A DNA stretch of 64,000 nt from Gemmataceae bacterium. Lineage in GTDB: Bacteria; Planctomycetota; Planctomycetia; Gemmatales; Gemmataceae. The translations under genes were made by a program, and so were the position numbers. The stretch covers positions 62,001-126,000 of the forward strand of contig JALHPZ010000004.1 in the NCBI GenBank assembly GCA_022842245.1, in the 5' to 3' direction. Of this stretch, positions 52,295-60,715 are shown in pieces. The notes under the pieces are model-generated. The model saw only the letters and a program-made list of their open reading frames with translations. It ran no database searches and was not told where the DNA came from. The first letter of the stretch is position 1; each line of letters begins with the position of its first letter.

Positions 52295-52310
52295 GTTAGG
52301 GTGTACCCGA
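52295..52310 (+). promoter_or_regulatory. GTTAGGGTGTACCCGA, element motif copy 1
   Basis: First of five related 16-bp sites; 21 nt before the ardC start. Shares GTT at 1-3 and GTACC at 9-13 with copies at 56135, 57229, 57807 and 59386, differing mainly at position 14. Confidence 0.5.
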
Positions 52311-52331
52311 TGGTGCAAAGGAGATTGCACC

Positions 52332-53252
52332 ATGCAGAGCCAAAACGAGATTCGCCAGAGTATCACCGACCGGATCGTTGAAGCGTTGAAACAGGGCAAG
52401 ATCATCCCGTGGCGTCGGCCTTTTACCGAGGTTCCCGATCCCGTGCGATTGCCGACGAATTATTCGAGCAATCGGGCATACAGTGGGATTAACATTCTGG
52501 CACTTTGGTTGAGCCAGCAAGAACGTGGTTTTCCAATCAGTTATTGGGCCTCGTTCCAGCAGTGGAAAGCTCTGGGTGCTGTGGTCAAGAAGGGTGAGAA
52601 GGCTACGCAGATCGTCTTCTATCGGCAGGTCCGCAAGACAGTGGAGCAAGAGAACGGCGAGAAGCGTGTGGAGGCTTTTCCCCTGATGAGAACTTGGTCC
52701 GTTTTCAACATCGCTCAGGTTGAAGGCGAAGTTGCCGAGCAGTTCAACCCGAAGCCGCAGGCCGATGGCGTCGAAACCTTCGAGGGTTTGGACCGAGCGG
52801 ATTTTGATCGGTTGATTTCAGCGATTGGTGCCGACATTCGTTACGGCTCCGGGCTGCGAGCGGCGTACTATCGCCCGCCCCACGACTACATCACCATGCC
52901 CGAAGAAAGGCAGTTCGTCAGCTTCCCAGCGTTTGCCGAGACACTGCTGCATGAACTTTCTCACATGAGCGAGGCTGAAGGACGCTGCGGGTGGACCGGA
53001 ACCTACGCCGAAGGCGAGCTTCGAGCCGAAATGGCGTCCTGCTTCTTGATGGCCGCTCTGGGCATTCCGGGCGGTGATCTAACGAACCATGCGGCTTACG
53101 TCCAGTCGTGGTTGCAAGCCCTTGAGAACGATCCCCGGCACATCTTCAAGGCCGCTGCTGCCGCCTCGAAAGCAAGTGATTACCTGCTCGGCTTTGTTCG
53201 CCCCAAGGAAGGTGCCGCCAAAGTGGAAGAAGAGGCGGCGGTTTCGGCGTGA
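52332..53252 (+). CDS. ardC: ArdC-family antirestriction protein
   Basis: 306 residues. ArdC pattern: N-terminal ssDNA-binding domain (RQSITDRIVEALKQGKIIPW, YSSNRAYSGINILALWLSQQ, GAVVKKGEKATQIVFY) and C-terminal zincin with HELSH at 207-211 and a following EMASCFL. Carried by conjugative plasmids and ICEs, where it protects incoming DNA. AAAGGAG lies 8 nt before ATG 52332. Supports a mobile origin of the region. Confidence 0.9.
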   Translation: MQSQNEIRQSITDRIVEALKQGKIIPWRRPFTEVPDPVRLPTNYSSNRAYSGINILALWLSQQERGFPISYWASFQQWKALGAVVKKGEKATQIVFYRQVRKTVEQENGEKRVEAFPLMRTWSVFNIAQVEGEVAEQFNPKPQADGVETFEGLDRADFDRLISAIGADIRYGSGLRAAYYRPPHDYITMPEERQFVSFPAFAETLLHELSHMSEAEGRCGWTGTYAEGELRAEMASCFLMAALGIPGGDLTNHAAYVQSWLQALENDPRHIFKAAAAASKASDYLLGFVRPKEGAAKVEEEAAVSA

Positions 53253-53289
53253 GTTGGAACGAACCAGAGTGGAAGGAAAGGAACGCACC

Positions 53290-54234
53290 ATGAACCCCGA
53301 CACCAACGGTCAAGTTGTTCCGACTCTCGATCACGTCATCGGGCAGCAACGAGCCGTCGCCATCCTGCGGACGGCGATTGATGCCTACTTCCATGATCGA
53401 ACCAAGGCGACCGAGGAGCAGGCGTTCCCGCACTTGCTCATGACGGGTCCGGCTGGGACAGGCAAAACATTGCTGAGCGAAACCGTCGCAAGGGAAGTCG
53501 CTTGCAACCTGCACACCGAGTTGGCTCAGAACCTCAAAACACCAGAGCATGTCCACGGAACGCTGATGATGCTTGAACCGGGAGACATATTGTTCGTGGA
53601 TGAAATCCATGAACTACCAATTTTGTCAGCGGTGACGTTCTATAGGGCACTCGAAGAAAGAAAACTGTTCCTCGGCAAACGTCACGTCGTCACTCTGCCA
53701 GCGTTTTGCCTCATAGGAGCCACTACTGAGGAACACTCGCTAACAAGATCAATGCGAGAAAGATTTCGCATCCACATCCGGCTGACCCACTACTCCGAAG
53801 AAGAAATGTTCTTGCTCATTCGGCAGCGGGCAAAGCGGCTGGGATGGGCCATCGAAGATGACGCCGTGCGAATGCTCGCAGGGAAATGTCGTGGCACTGC
53901 CCGCCTTGCTGTTCGATTCCTTGAATCGGCCAAACGCCAAGCGTCGTCCGAGGCAACAGACCAGATTACGGCGGCACACGTTCAATGCATGTGCGAAGTC
54001 GAGCAAATCGACAACCTCGGCCTCGATGCGGTCGAGCAACAGTACCTCCGAATTCTCAAGGACGGCGATGGTCCAGTGCGTCTTAACGTGATCGCCACGC
54101 AGATGGGGTTGCCCCGCCAGAGCATCGATATGTTCGAGGCGGACTTCATTCGGCTGGGCCTGATTTCCAAGTCGGACAAGGGCCGAATGCTGACGCCGAG
54201 GGGCATTGAGCATCTGGCCGCAACGACCGGCTGA
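53290..54234 (+). CDS. RuvB-like AAA+ ATPase
   Basis: 314 residues. Starts TLDHVIGQQRAVAILRTAID; Walker A GPAGTGKT (53-60), Walker B DILFVDEIHEL, sensor LIGATTEEHSLTRSMRERF, then helical lid and C-terminal winged helix (LRILKDGDGPVRLNVIATQM), the arrangement of RuvB. It differs from chromosomal RuvB in its short N-terminus and the context on a mobile element; there is no ruvA or ruvC next to it. Possibly a replication/recombination helicase loader. AAAGGA upstream of ATG 53290. Confidence 0.85.
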   Translation: MNPDTNGQVVPTLDHVIGQQRAVAILRTAIDAYFHDRTKATEEQAFPHLLMTGPAGTGKTLLSETVAREVACNLHTELAQNLKTPEHVHGTLMMLEPGDILFVDEIHELPILSAVTFYRALEERKLFLGKRHVVTLPAFCLIGATTEEHSLTRSMRERFRIHIRLTHYSEEEMFLLIRQRAKRLGWAIEDDAVRMLAGKCRGTARLAVRFLESAKRQASSEATDQITAAHVQCMCEVEQIDNLGLDAVEQQYLRILKDGDGPVRLNVIATQMGLPRQSIDMFEADFIRLGLISKSDKGRMLTPRGIEHLAATTG

Positions 54235-54275
54235 GCCTGTTGAAGACTGTTCGATTTCGGAAGCGAAGGTGAACC

Positions 54276-54734
54276 ATGAGTGTTGCCATGAAAGACGAAA
54301 TCCCTGCGAAAGCCGCTGTGTCGGTGAGCCATTTGTGTCGGTTGCTGAAGATGAGCCGCAGCCAGTTTTATTTCCATGTACGACGGGGCACGTTCCATGC
54401 TCCGCTACGGTTGGCGGCGAACAACCGACCATACTTCACCGCCTCGATGGTGGAAGACAACCTGCGGGCCAGACAAACCGGCGTCGGGGTGAACGGGGAG
54501 TACGTTTTGTTCTACGAGCGAGTGGCAACCGGCCTGAAGCCGGAAGGCAGCAAGGGCAAAAGCGAAATTGCGAGCTTGCTGGACGGGTTGAAGGCCAGCG
54601 GGTTGAAGACCGTTACCCGTGAGCAGGTCGAAGCGGCTCTGGCGACACGTTACCCGAATGGGACGGCCGGCCAGAACGAAAACACGGTCCTCACTGTCGT
54701 GTTTCGGCACTTGAAGAGTTCGGGGATTGTTTGA
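54276..54734 (+). CDS. HTH-domain protein of the element
   Basis: 152 residues. N-terminal HTH (SVSHLCRLLKMSRSQFYFHV, RRGTFHAPLRLAANNRPYFT), reminiscent of AlpA/excisionase-type winged helices; the C-terminal half (LLDGLKASGLKTVTREQVEA, VLTVVFRHLKSSGIV) is a second small helical domain. Between the RuvB-like gene and the second recombinase, so it may be the excisionase or regulator of that recombinase; inferred from position. Confidence 0.65.
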   Translation: MSVAMKDEIPAKAAVSVSHLCRLLKMSRSQFYFHVRRGTFHAPLRLAANNRPYFTASMVEDNLRARQTGVGVNGEYVLFYERVATGLKPEGSKGKSEIASLLDGLKASGLKTVTREQVEAALATRYPNGTAGQNENTVLTVVFRHLKSSGIV

Positions 54735-54912
54735 GGTTTGTGCAGCACCCCAGCGGAGTCTGTGCAAGAACCGTTGAGAGTTGTGCTGATCGGCGGCGAA
54801 TCCCCAACTGAATCCCGACTAAACCAGTTCTGAACGTGGAAGAAAAGGCGTCGGCACCCAGCGGGAAACCGTTGGAGTCCGTTCGGAATTACTCAAGCTA
54901 AGAGGCATTATC

Positions 54913-55818
54913 TTGCATTCGACCCCAAACACGACCGGCGAACTCGTCCCGCTGGCTCCGACCGCCCTTGTTGTCCCCCAACAAGCGGAATCAGACCAGC
55001 ACTTGATCGAACTTTGGCTCCACGGTCGCAGTCGCCACACCCAGCGGGCCTATCGAGCCGACACCGAGCGGTTCTTTGAGGCAGTGGCGAAGCCGCTGCA
55101 TCGGATCACCCTTGGCGACCTGCAAGCCTTTGGGGGCCAGCTAGTCGAATCCGGCCTTGAGCCGTCATCGGTGCATCGCTCCATGTCGGCGGTGAAGAGT
55201 TTGTTCGCCTTCGGGCATCGCCTCGGTTACTTGCCGTTCGATGTGGCCCGACCGCTGCGATTGCCCGCCCTTCGTGACGGGCTGGCAGACCGAATCCTAG
55301 AAGAAACCGACGTAGTGAAGATGATCGCCTTGGAGCAAATGCCGAGGAACCGGGCGATCCTGTTGACGCTCTATGCTGGCGGCTTCCGGGTAGCGGAATT
55401 GTGCAGCCTGAAATGGCGTGACCTGCAAAGTCGAGACGCTGCCGGGCAAATCACGGTGTTCGGCAAGGGCGGCAAGACTCGCACCGTGCTGATGCCGCAG
55501 TCCGTGTGGAATGTGGTGCAATTGTTGCGAAAAGACGCCAAGGACGAAGCCCCCGTGTTCAGGTCACGAAAAGGCGGGCATCTCGATGAGTCCCAAGTGT
55601 GGCGAATCGTCCGCAAAGCGGCTAAGCGGGCAGGAATCGAAAAGGAAGTGTCATGCCACTGGCTGCGACACGCCCATGCTTCCCACGCCCTTGATCGAGG
55701 CGCTCCGATTCATCTTGTGCAGGCCACGTTGGGGCACAGCAGTGTTGCGACCACGGGCAGGTATCTTCATGCCCGACCGACCGAATCGAGTTCGAGTTAT
55801 CTGCTTACCGACATTTGA
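54913..55818 (+). CDS. Second tyrosine recombinase (XerC/XerD-like)
   Basis: 301 residues, the short Xer length. SAM-like N-terminal domain (HLIELWLHGRSRHTQRAYRA) and catalytic domain with Arg159 in AGGFRVAEL, Lys188 in GKGGKTRTV, His249-x2-Arg252 in HWLRHAHASHAL, His275 in TLGHSSVATT and Tyr284 in GRYLHARP. TTG start at 54913 with GAGG upstream. Unlike the integrase at 36575 it has no arm-binding extension; it may resolve multimers or drive inversion/excision inside the element. Confidence 0.92.
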   Translation: MHSTPNTTGELVPLAPTALVVPQQAESDQHLIELWLHGRSRHTQRAYRADTERFFEAVAKPLHRITLGDLQAFGGQLVESGLEPSSVHRSMSAVKSLFAFGHRLGYLPFDVARPLRLPALRDGLADRILEETDVVKMIALEQMPRNRAILLTLYAGGFRVAELCSLKWRDLQSRDAAGQITVFGKGGKTRTVLMPQSVWNVVQLLRKDAKDEAPVFRSRKGGHLDESQVWRIVRKAAKRAGIEKEVSCHWLRHAHASHALDRGAPIHLVQATLGHSSVATTGRYLHARPTESSSSYLLTDI

Positions 55819-55832
55819 GAAAGGATCATCCC

Positions 55833-56135
55833 ATGACCCGTTCAATCATTGCCGTTTTGCTTTGTGCAACTCTCGCCATCGCCTGCCTATCGCCAGAGGC
55901 CAGTGGACAGGAGAAAGGACGTAAAGGCTTCTTGTCCGTGCTGAAGGAAGGACAAGGCGTGGTGCTGAAGGAATCAGCCGGACGCTACGAAATCACGCTG
56001 ATGGAAGGTGGTCACAAAGTCATCGAGGTTGGCCCCGATTTCGTCGTTGTCGAAGACCTCGCAGGCGTCACCGAAACTCGGATTCCGGTCTACTCGATCA
56101 AGAGCATCACCCGGATCAAGGGGCCGAAGCGATAG
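55833..56135 (+). CDS. Small secreted protein
   Basis: 100 residues with a signal peptide (SIIAVLLCATLAIACLSPEA) and a mature part containing GQGVVLKESAGRYEITLMEG and VVVEDLAGVTETRIPVYSIK, a beta-rich pattern similar to small planctomycete periplasmic proteins. No family recognised. AAAGGA 7-8 nt before ATG 55833. Its stop codon lies inside element motif copy 2. Confidence 0.65.
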   Translation: MTRSIIAVLLCATLAIACLSPEASGQEKGRKGFLSVLKEGQGVVLKESAGRYEITLMEGGHKVIEVGPDFVVVEDLAGVTETRIPVYSIKSITRIKGPKR

Positions 56136-56150
56136 TTGGCAAGTACCAGA
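56135..56150 (+). promoter_or_regulatory. GTTGGCAAGTACCAGA, element motif copy 2
   Basis: 39 nt before the start of the next gene and overlapping the preceding TAG stop. Keeps GTT, GTACCAGA of the shared 16-bp pattern. Confidence 0.5.
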
Positions 56151-56189
56151 GAGAGCCGGACACCAACCGCCTCTCTTTGGAGCCAGCAA

Positions 56190-56795
56190 ATGCCAACGCT
56201 CGGAACGCTTACGCTTGAAGATGCCGCCAAGAAAGCCGCTGGAAATTGGCAACGGTTCGACTCGTTCGTCTGGTTTCGTGACAAAGACGTTGAGAACACC
56301 GACAAGTGGGCGATCATCTACACCCACAATCGGGACAGCGGACTGCTCGACCAGAGCAACGCCAGCGTCATTGCAAAGGCAATGGCACCATTCACCGAAG
56401 GCGATGATCCCGACGTGGTTTTCGAGAGCCATTCTCATTGGGCCGTTGGCCACGTTGACGGCTTCAGCGTTCGGGTCTTCGACGGCGACGGGGAAATCAC
56501 CGAGGCATTTCGGAAGTATCACGAACTTGCCGAGGCGATGCACGATTACGCAATTCTCGATGAAGAGGGCTACTCGGAGCGGGAACTCGAAGCCACGTTG
56601 GAGAACATCGAAGATGCCGCATGGCGACTGAAGAACGAGTTCGAGTTGCCCGAAGGCTGGGTGTGGTCAGTCTACGATTGGCTCTCAGAACATCGCAGCG
56701 GTGAAGTTGAAAATGTCGATGACCGTGGCGGCTATCCCAGCGAAGAAGCAATGAGGGAAGCGTTCGAGGCGTTGGACTTTGAGCCGGTGGAGTAA
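56190..56795 (+). CDS. Plasmid-type hypothetical protein
   Basis: 201 residues, acidic. Recognisable segments AAGNWQRFDSFVWF, SHWAVGHVDGFSVRVFDGD, MHDYAILDEEGYSERELEAT and LPEGWVWSVYDWLSEH resemble a family of small proteins found on plasmids and ICEs of diverse bacteria; function unknown. GGAG lies 8 nt before ATG 56190. The next gene starts 3 nt after its stop. Confidence 0.6.
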   Translation: MPTLGTLTLEDAAKKAAGNWQRFDSFVWFRDKDVENTDKWAIIYTHNRDSGLLDQSNASVIAKAMAPFTEGDDPDVVFESHSHWAVGHVDGFSVRVFDGDGEITEAFRKYHELAEAMHDYAILDEEGYSERELEATLENIEDAAWRLKNEFELPEGWVWSVYDWLSEHRSGEVENVDDRGGYPSEEAMREAFEALDFEPVE

Positions 56796-56798
56796 ACC

Positions 56799-57233
56799 AT
56801 GCAAGCGACGATTCCCCTGAAAGACTTCGACCTTGCCCGGTTCATCGCCGCCATTGCGACGTTCTGTGATGGGCCGGACTTGGCCTTCCAGTGTGTCGAT
56901 GATGGCTTCGCCATTTACGACCCCTCAACGACGCCGATGCAAAAACTCGAAAGCGGGCAATCCGTATTCGCCCGCTTCACCAGTGGCGAAGGCGAGAGAT
57001 TCAACCTTGCAGACGGAACTCAACTCGAACTGTCCGACGAATTCGACGGCGAAGGCTATTTCGATGATTCATCGTGCTACGGCTTTGTGGTCCGACTGGC
57101 CGATGGTCAACTGACGTTCGAGAGTGCCGTGATGCGGGACGAACGGGAGGAAACCATCGTCTTTGAAGTTGACGACGGTGGCCCGTTTGAAGCGGCGATG
57201 GTCCAGTTCATCGAGTCCATGCGGGCAAGTTAG
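56799..57233 (+). CDS. Hypothetical acidic protein
   Basis: 144 residues, acidic, with no signal peptide, membrane segment or catalytic motif. Pieces such as FARFTSGEGERFNLADGTQL and CYGFVVRLADGQLTFESAVM suggest a beta-rich fold. Co-transcribed with the preceding gene (3-nt gap). Unrecognised. Confidence 0.55.
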   Translation: MQATIPLKDFDLARFIAAIATFCDGPDLAFQCVDDGFAIYDPSTTPMQKLESGQSVFARFTSGEGERFNLADGTQLELSDEFDGEGYFDDSSCYGFVVRLADGQLTFESAVMRDEREETIVFEVDDGGPFEAAMVQFIESMRAS

Positions 57234-57244
57234 ACAGTACCAGA
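57229..57244 (+). promoter_or_regulatory. GTTAGACAGTACCAGA, element motif copy 3
   Basis: 31 nt before the next start and overlapping the TAG stop of the preceding gene, the same placement as copy 2. Confidence 0.5.
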
Positions 57245-57275
57245 GCATGGCGATCCTCAACGAAAGGAACGCCAG

Positions 57276-57761
57276 ATGCCTGAGTACAACGTCGTCAACG
57301 GCACGAGTTACCACGTCGAAACGCCCGCCGCCGTTATCGAAGTCCTTGAGCGGTCACGGCAGAACCGCACCCGGATTCACGTCAGCTACGGCGATGCCAC
57401 AACGGGTCGAGACTGGCTCGAAGAATGGGACATTACGGGCTTCGTTGGGCGGTCAATGGGTCCGATCAGAGTTCCGTTGCTTATCGCCAACCGAAGAAGC
57501 ATTGGTGGCGGGGCAATTCTCGACCATTGCGTCGTCCGAATTCGGTCGAGTGTTGGCGGTCGAGTCCTCTACCAGCACCCGGCCTACCACTTCGGCAGTC
57601 TCAACATTCGACCGAAAGCCGAACCCGTCACGCTTTCTGATGGCCGCACGCTCAAGATCGACGTGATTCGTGACGGCCAGCTTCACGCCGCATTCGAGAC
57701 GGTCGAGAAAGCCCGCCATTGGGTCCGCAAGCTCGGCGTCGTCGCCCCGATTTCTGCCTGA
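57276..57761 (+). CDS. Plasmid-type hypothetical protein
   Basis: 161 residues. Landmarks GTSYHVETPAAVIEVLERSR, RIHVSYGDATTGRDWLEEWD, ITGFVGRSMGPIRVPLLI and RRSIGGGAILDHCVVRI recur in small proteins of proteobacterial and planctomycete mobile elements; no function known. AAAGGAA 7 nt before ATG 57276. Confidence 0.6.
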   Translation: MPEYNVVNGTSYHVETPAAVIEVLERSRQNRTRIHVSYGDATTGRDWLEEWDITGFVGRSMGPIRVPLLIANRRSIGGGAILDHCVVRIRSSVGGRVLYQHPAYHFGSLNIRPKAEPVTLSDGRTLKIDVIRDGQLHAAFETVEKARHWVRKLGVVAPISA

Positions 57762-57806
57762 GATGTGGGAGTAGCGAGCCAATCCCCGAATTGGCTTTGA
57801 ACGGAT

Positions 57807-57822
57807 GTTAGGGCGTACCAGA
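57807..57822 (+). promoter_or_regulatory. GTTAGGGCGTACCAGA, element motif copy 4
   Basis: 42 nt before the GHKL-like gene; differs from copy 1 at two positions only. Confidence 0.5.
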
Positions 57823-57864
57823 AACAACCAGAACGAAACAGCAACCAGCACCTGAGAGAACGAA

Positions 57865-59349
57865 ATGCCAGCCTACCTGAAGATCGAAAATATCGGCGTC
57901 TGCCCGCCCGAAGGCTTCACCGTGCTAGGCGTCAGCCTTGCCGACACGACCGACCGCCAAGGCGTCATCGGCCAGTTCGGATCGGGCAACAAACATGGGG
58001 TTGCCGTCCTGCTCCGCAACGAACTCGCCCCGGTCGTCTTCGCCGGAACGCTCAAGCTCGAATTTGGCACCAAGCCGCAGACGGTGGGCGATGGCCTTGC
58101 GGAGAAAGAATTTGCCCGTGTCGTGGTCAAGTACGGCGGGACCGATCCCATCACCGGCAGCAGTCGAAGTGCCACGGAAGACTTGGGGTTCGTGCTGGAT
58201 TACGGCAAGCAGGATTGGAACGAGGTTGCCCTCGCCCTGCGGGAATTCGTCAGCAACGCCATCGACCGCTCAATTCGGGAGCATGGGGATTGGTCCGGCG
58301 TGAAGATCGAAATCGTTGATGAAAGCCGAGTGCGGGCCAAGGCCGGACATACTCGTGTATTCGTCCCGCTGAGTTCTGATGTGCTGGCCTTTTACAACGA
58401 TCTGGGGAAATGGTTCCTGCACTTCTCGGAACCGGAATCACTCTCGAAGGCGATACTTCCGAAACGCAATCGCAACCTTGGCGACCGGAAGGCGGCGGTC
58501 ATCTACCGCCGTGGCGTCCGGGTCCGTGAGTTCGAGTCGTCCGACACTGAAAGCCTCTTCGATTACAACCTTGACTCACTCACGATTGATGAAGCTCGCA
58601 AGGCCAGTGATTGGGACGTTCGGCACCATTGCGGGCGGGCCTTGGCTGGTGCCGACAAAGCGACCTTGGCCATTCTCTTCGATCACTTGATGAACTCGGA
58701 CAAGGTGGTGTGGGAGTACAGCTTCGATACTTACGCTCTCCAACCTTCGTATCGAGACAGCGATGCCGACCGCCAACGGCAGAAGAACTGGCAGGAAGCG
58801 TTTGTTCAAGTCGCTGGTGACGATGCCGTTCTGACGCAGGAGGGCACGAAGGGGCAATTGGAACGGAAGGGCTACAAGCCTGTGAAGGCTCCCGAAGGTC
58901 TTGTGAACGCCGCCTCTCGGTACGGCCTTCAGACCGCCGCCAGCGTGCTTTCGATGGACGAACTGTCGGGCCGGGAGATTACGGCCCCCAGCCCTGACGC
59001 TCAAGCCGCAGTCGATCTGGTTTGGGAATGGATCGTGGAAGCCGGACTGACGAACGGAAAGAGCAAGCCTCCGGTGAAGTGCTTCACGAGCATCTTGGAC
59101 GGCGGGACGATGTGTAACGGGTACTACCGGGAAGGCACGGTCTACATCAACGCCGATCTTGCGGGAACGTCGTCGGAGTTCGCTGGGCCGGATGTTTTGT
59201 CGAACCGCTTGTTGAAAGTGGCGATGGAAGAGCTTGCTCACTTCGTCACAAACGGGGCGACCGACAACAGCCGTGATTTCCAAGACTACTTGCTGGAACT
59301 GGCGGTCAAGGTGGCTCGGAAGCGAAGGTCCAAGAAAGTGTCGGCGTAA
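57865..59349 (+). CDS. GHKL-type ATP-binding protein with a C-terminal EExxH motif
   Basis: 494 residues. GQFGSGNKHGVAVLLRN near the N-terminus resembles the G2 box of the Bergerat (GHKL) fold, and ALREFVSNAIDRS the N box (E-x3-N-A-x-D); here the G box precedes the N box, a permuted order. The C-terminus has AMEELAHFVTNGATDNSRDF, like HExxH zincins but with Glu instead of the first His. Proteins with this pair of ends recur on plasmids and ICEs. It may be an ATPase-gated protein of unknown role. Confidence 0.6.
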   Translation: MPAYLKIENIGVCPPEGFTVLGVSLADTTDRQGVIGQFGSGNKHGVAVLLRNELAPVVFAGTLKLEFGTKPQTVGDGLAEKEFARVVVKYGGTDPITGSSRSATEDLGFVLDYGKQDWNEVALALREFVSNAIDRSIREHGDWSGVKIEIVDESRVRAKAGHTRVFVPLSSDVLAFYNDLGKWFLHFSEPESLSKAILPKRNRNLGDRKAAVIYRRGVRVREFESSDTESLFDYNLDSLTIDEARKASDWDVRHHCGRALAGADKATLAILFDHLMNSDKVVWEYSFDTYALQPSYRDSDADRQRQKNWQEAFVQVAGDDAVLTQEGTKGQLERKGYKPVKAPEGLVNAASRYGLQTAASVLSMDELSGREITAPSPDAQAAVDLVWEWIVEAGLTNGKSKPPVKCFTSILDGGTMCNGYYREGTVYINADLAGTSSEFAGPDVLSNRLLKVAMEELAHFVTNGATDNSRDFQDYLLELAVKVARKRRSKKVSA

Positions 59350-59385
59350 GTGGGAGTAACGGCGGGCTTTCCGAATAGATTCTGG

Positions 59386-59401
59386 GTTACGACGTACCAG
59401 A
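59386..59401 (+). promoter_or_regulatory. GTTACGACGTACCAGA, element motif copy 5
   Basis: 39 nt before the next start; same GTT/GTACCAGA pattern as copies 2-4. Confidence 0.5.
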
Positions 59402-59440
59402 GAAGGTCGGGCACCACTAACCCGAACCAGAAAGGTATCC

Positions 59441-59746
59441 GTGATTACCGTGACAACACCCAAGTTCCAAATCGCCAAAACGCTCATCACCCCCGGCGCT
59501 CAAGATGCGTTTGCAGCAACCGGCGAAAGCCCGCTGGCATATATTTTCGGTCGCCATGCGAAAGGCGATTGGGGCGACGTGGACGCCGAAGATGCGGCAT
59601 TGAACGACGAGGCGTTGAAGGACGGCTCCCGCCTTCTGAGTGCTTACCACTTGAAGGACGGCACCAAGATTTGGGTCATCACCGAGGCGGTGGGCGAAAA
59701 CGGCCAGCGGGAAGCGACGACGATCTTGCTGCCAGAGGAATACTGA
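59441..59746 (+). CDS. Plasmid/ICE-type conserved small protein
   Basis: 101 residues. ITPGAQDAFAATGESPLAYI, RHAKGDWGDVDAEDAALNDE, DGSRLLSAYHLKDGTKIWVI, TEAVGENGQREATTILLPEE match a widely spread small protein on mobile elements that databases often mislabel as a type I restriction subunit; function unknown. GTG 59441 has AAAGG 6 nt upstream. Confidence 0.75.
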   Translation: MITVTTPKFQIAKTLITPGAQDAFAATGESPLAYIFGRHAKGDWGDVDAEDAALNDEALKDGSRLLSAYHLKDGTKIWVITEAVGENGQREATTILLPEEY

Positions 59747-59747
59747 G

Positions 59748-60167
59748 ATGAACTGGAAGGAAAGACTCAAACGGGCAGTGGAACGCTGCTGGAAATACCA
59801 CGGACCCGCTTCCGCCATCGGCTGGCTCCACACTCGTGACCTGTTCGGCAAGGAATTCATCATTGGATTCCCTGCTTATCAGGAAATCGTCGGAGGGAAG
59901 AGCGACGGCAAGAAGGTGTGGGTTGGCTTCCGCCTTTCCGTTACGGAATTGCTGAAGATCGAGAACCTGACGGTGAAGCAAATCGAGATTGCTTCACCGT
60001 GTTCTCACTGCAACCCACACCCGCTGCTTGACTTGGCAGGGACGTTTGAAGGCAACGACTTCGACCTGATCGTGCTGCTCGAACCCAAGTACGACACCGA
60101 CGCCGCAGAGTTGCGGGATGCTGCGACCCAGACCTTGCGGCCAATCAAGAGAGGACCACAAACGTGA
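59748..60167 (+). CDS. Hypothetical protein, paralogue A flanking the thioredoxin gene
   Basis: 139 residues. Visible landmarks: WKYHGPASAIGWLHTRD, PAYQEIVGGKSDGKKVWVGF, IASPCSHCNPHPLLDLAGTF and TLRPIKRGP. The Cys-Ser-His-Cys pair may bind metal or be redox active. It resembles the protein at 60716. Starts 1 nt after the preceding stop and overlaps the thioredoxin start by 4 nt, implying a shared role. Confidence 0.6.
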   Translation: MNWKERLKRAVERCWKYHGPASAIGWLHTRDLFGKEFIIGFPAYQEIVGGKSDGKKVWVGFRLSVTELLKIENLTVKQIEIASPCSHCNPHPLLDLAGTFEGNDFDLIVLLEPKYDTDAAELRDAATQTLRPIKRGPQT

Positions 60168-60484
60168 TCGCCGTTACTGAAGACAACTTCGACGCCCTAC
60201 TTACGAGCAAGCTGCCGGTACTGCTCGACGTGTACGCCGACTGGTGCCCGCCTTGCCGCAGGATGCTGCCATTGATCGAATCGCTTGCGAATGAACTCGA
60301 AGGCCGGACGGTCGTTGGCAAGCTCGATTCGGAGGCCAATCCGAACCTGATCGCAAGGTTGGGAATCAATTCGTTGCCGACCTTCATCGTGTTCGACAAA
60401 GGTGCCGAAGTGCATCGGATGGTTGGGCTTCAATCACGGGAGATGCTGCTGGCACGTTTGGGGACGACGACTTTGGCTGGGTAG
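60164..60484 (+). CDS. Thioredoxin
   Basis: 106 residues. Active site DVYADWCPPCRRMLPLIESL, a Cys-Pro-Pro-Cys variant (classical is Cys-Gly-Pro-Cys), with the cis-Pro at NSLPTFIVF and GKLDSEANPNLIARLGI. Cytoplasmic, no signal peptide. GTG start overlapping the preceding stop (GTGA). Confidence 0.9.
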   Translation: MIAVTEDNFDALLTSKLPVLLDVYADWCPPCRRMLPLIESLANELEGRTVVGKLDSEANPNLIARLGINSLPTFIVFDKGAEVHRMVGLQSREMLLARLGTTTLAG

Positions 60485-60485
60485 G

Positions 60486-60528
60486 AACTTTCGCAAAGTT
60501 AACAATCGAAAAACTTTTTTGAAAAAAG
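60486..60528. repeat. Two AT-rich palindromes in the spacer before paralogue B
   Basis: AACTTTCGCAAAGTT (60486-60500) and CTTTTTTGAAAAAAG (60514-60528) are perfect palindromes around odd centres, just after the thioredoxin stop. A-tracts suggest bent DNA, a terminator or an operator. Confidence 0.45.
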
Positions 60529-60629
60529 CTGGGAGCCGGTTCCATACGGCCCCCGGTGTATACGCTGTGACGGGCTTTGTTTTTATGGGACTCCAAAGTT
60601 CTTCCTTGGCCCCGATCCAAAAAATCGCC

Positions 60630-60639
60630 GGGGGGGGGG
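60630..60639 (+). repeat. Run of ten G
   Basis: G at 60630-60639 in the leader of the next gene, an unusual homopolymer for this sequence; candidate slippage site or base-call uncertainty. Confidence 0.6.
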
Positions 60640-60715
60640 TAAACGATGGCAAGCCTTGGAATTCAACAAAAGCTGCTGGGACTCCGGTGACAAATGCAGA
60701 AGGCGGAAAAGGAAA

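Noticed and set aside
60630-60639. G10 run as proof of phase variation
   Set aside because: It lies outside a coding frame and could be a base-call artefact; kept only as an observation.
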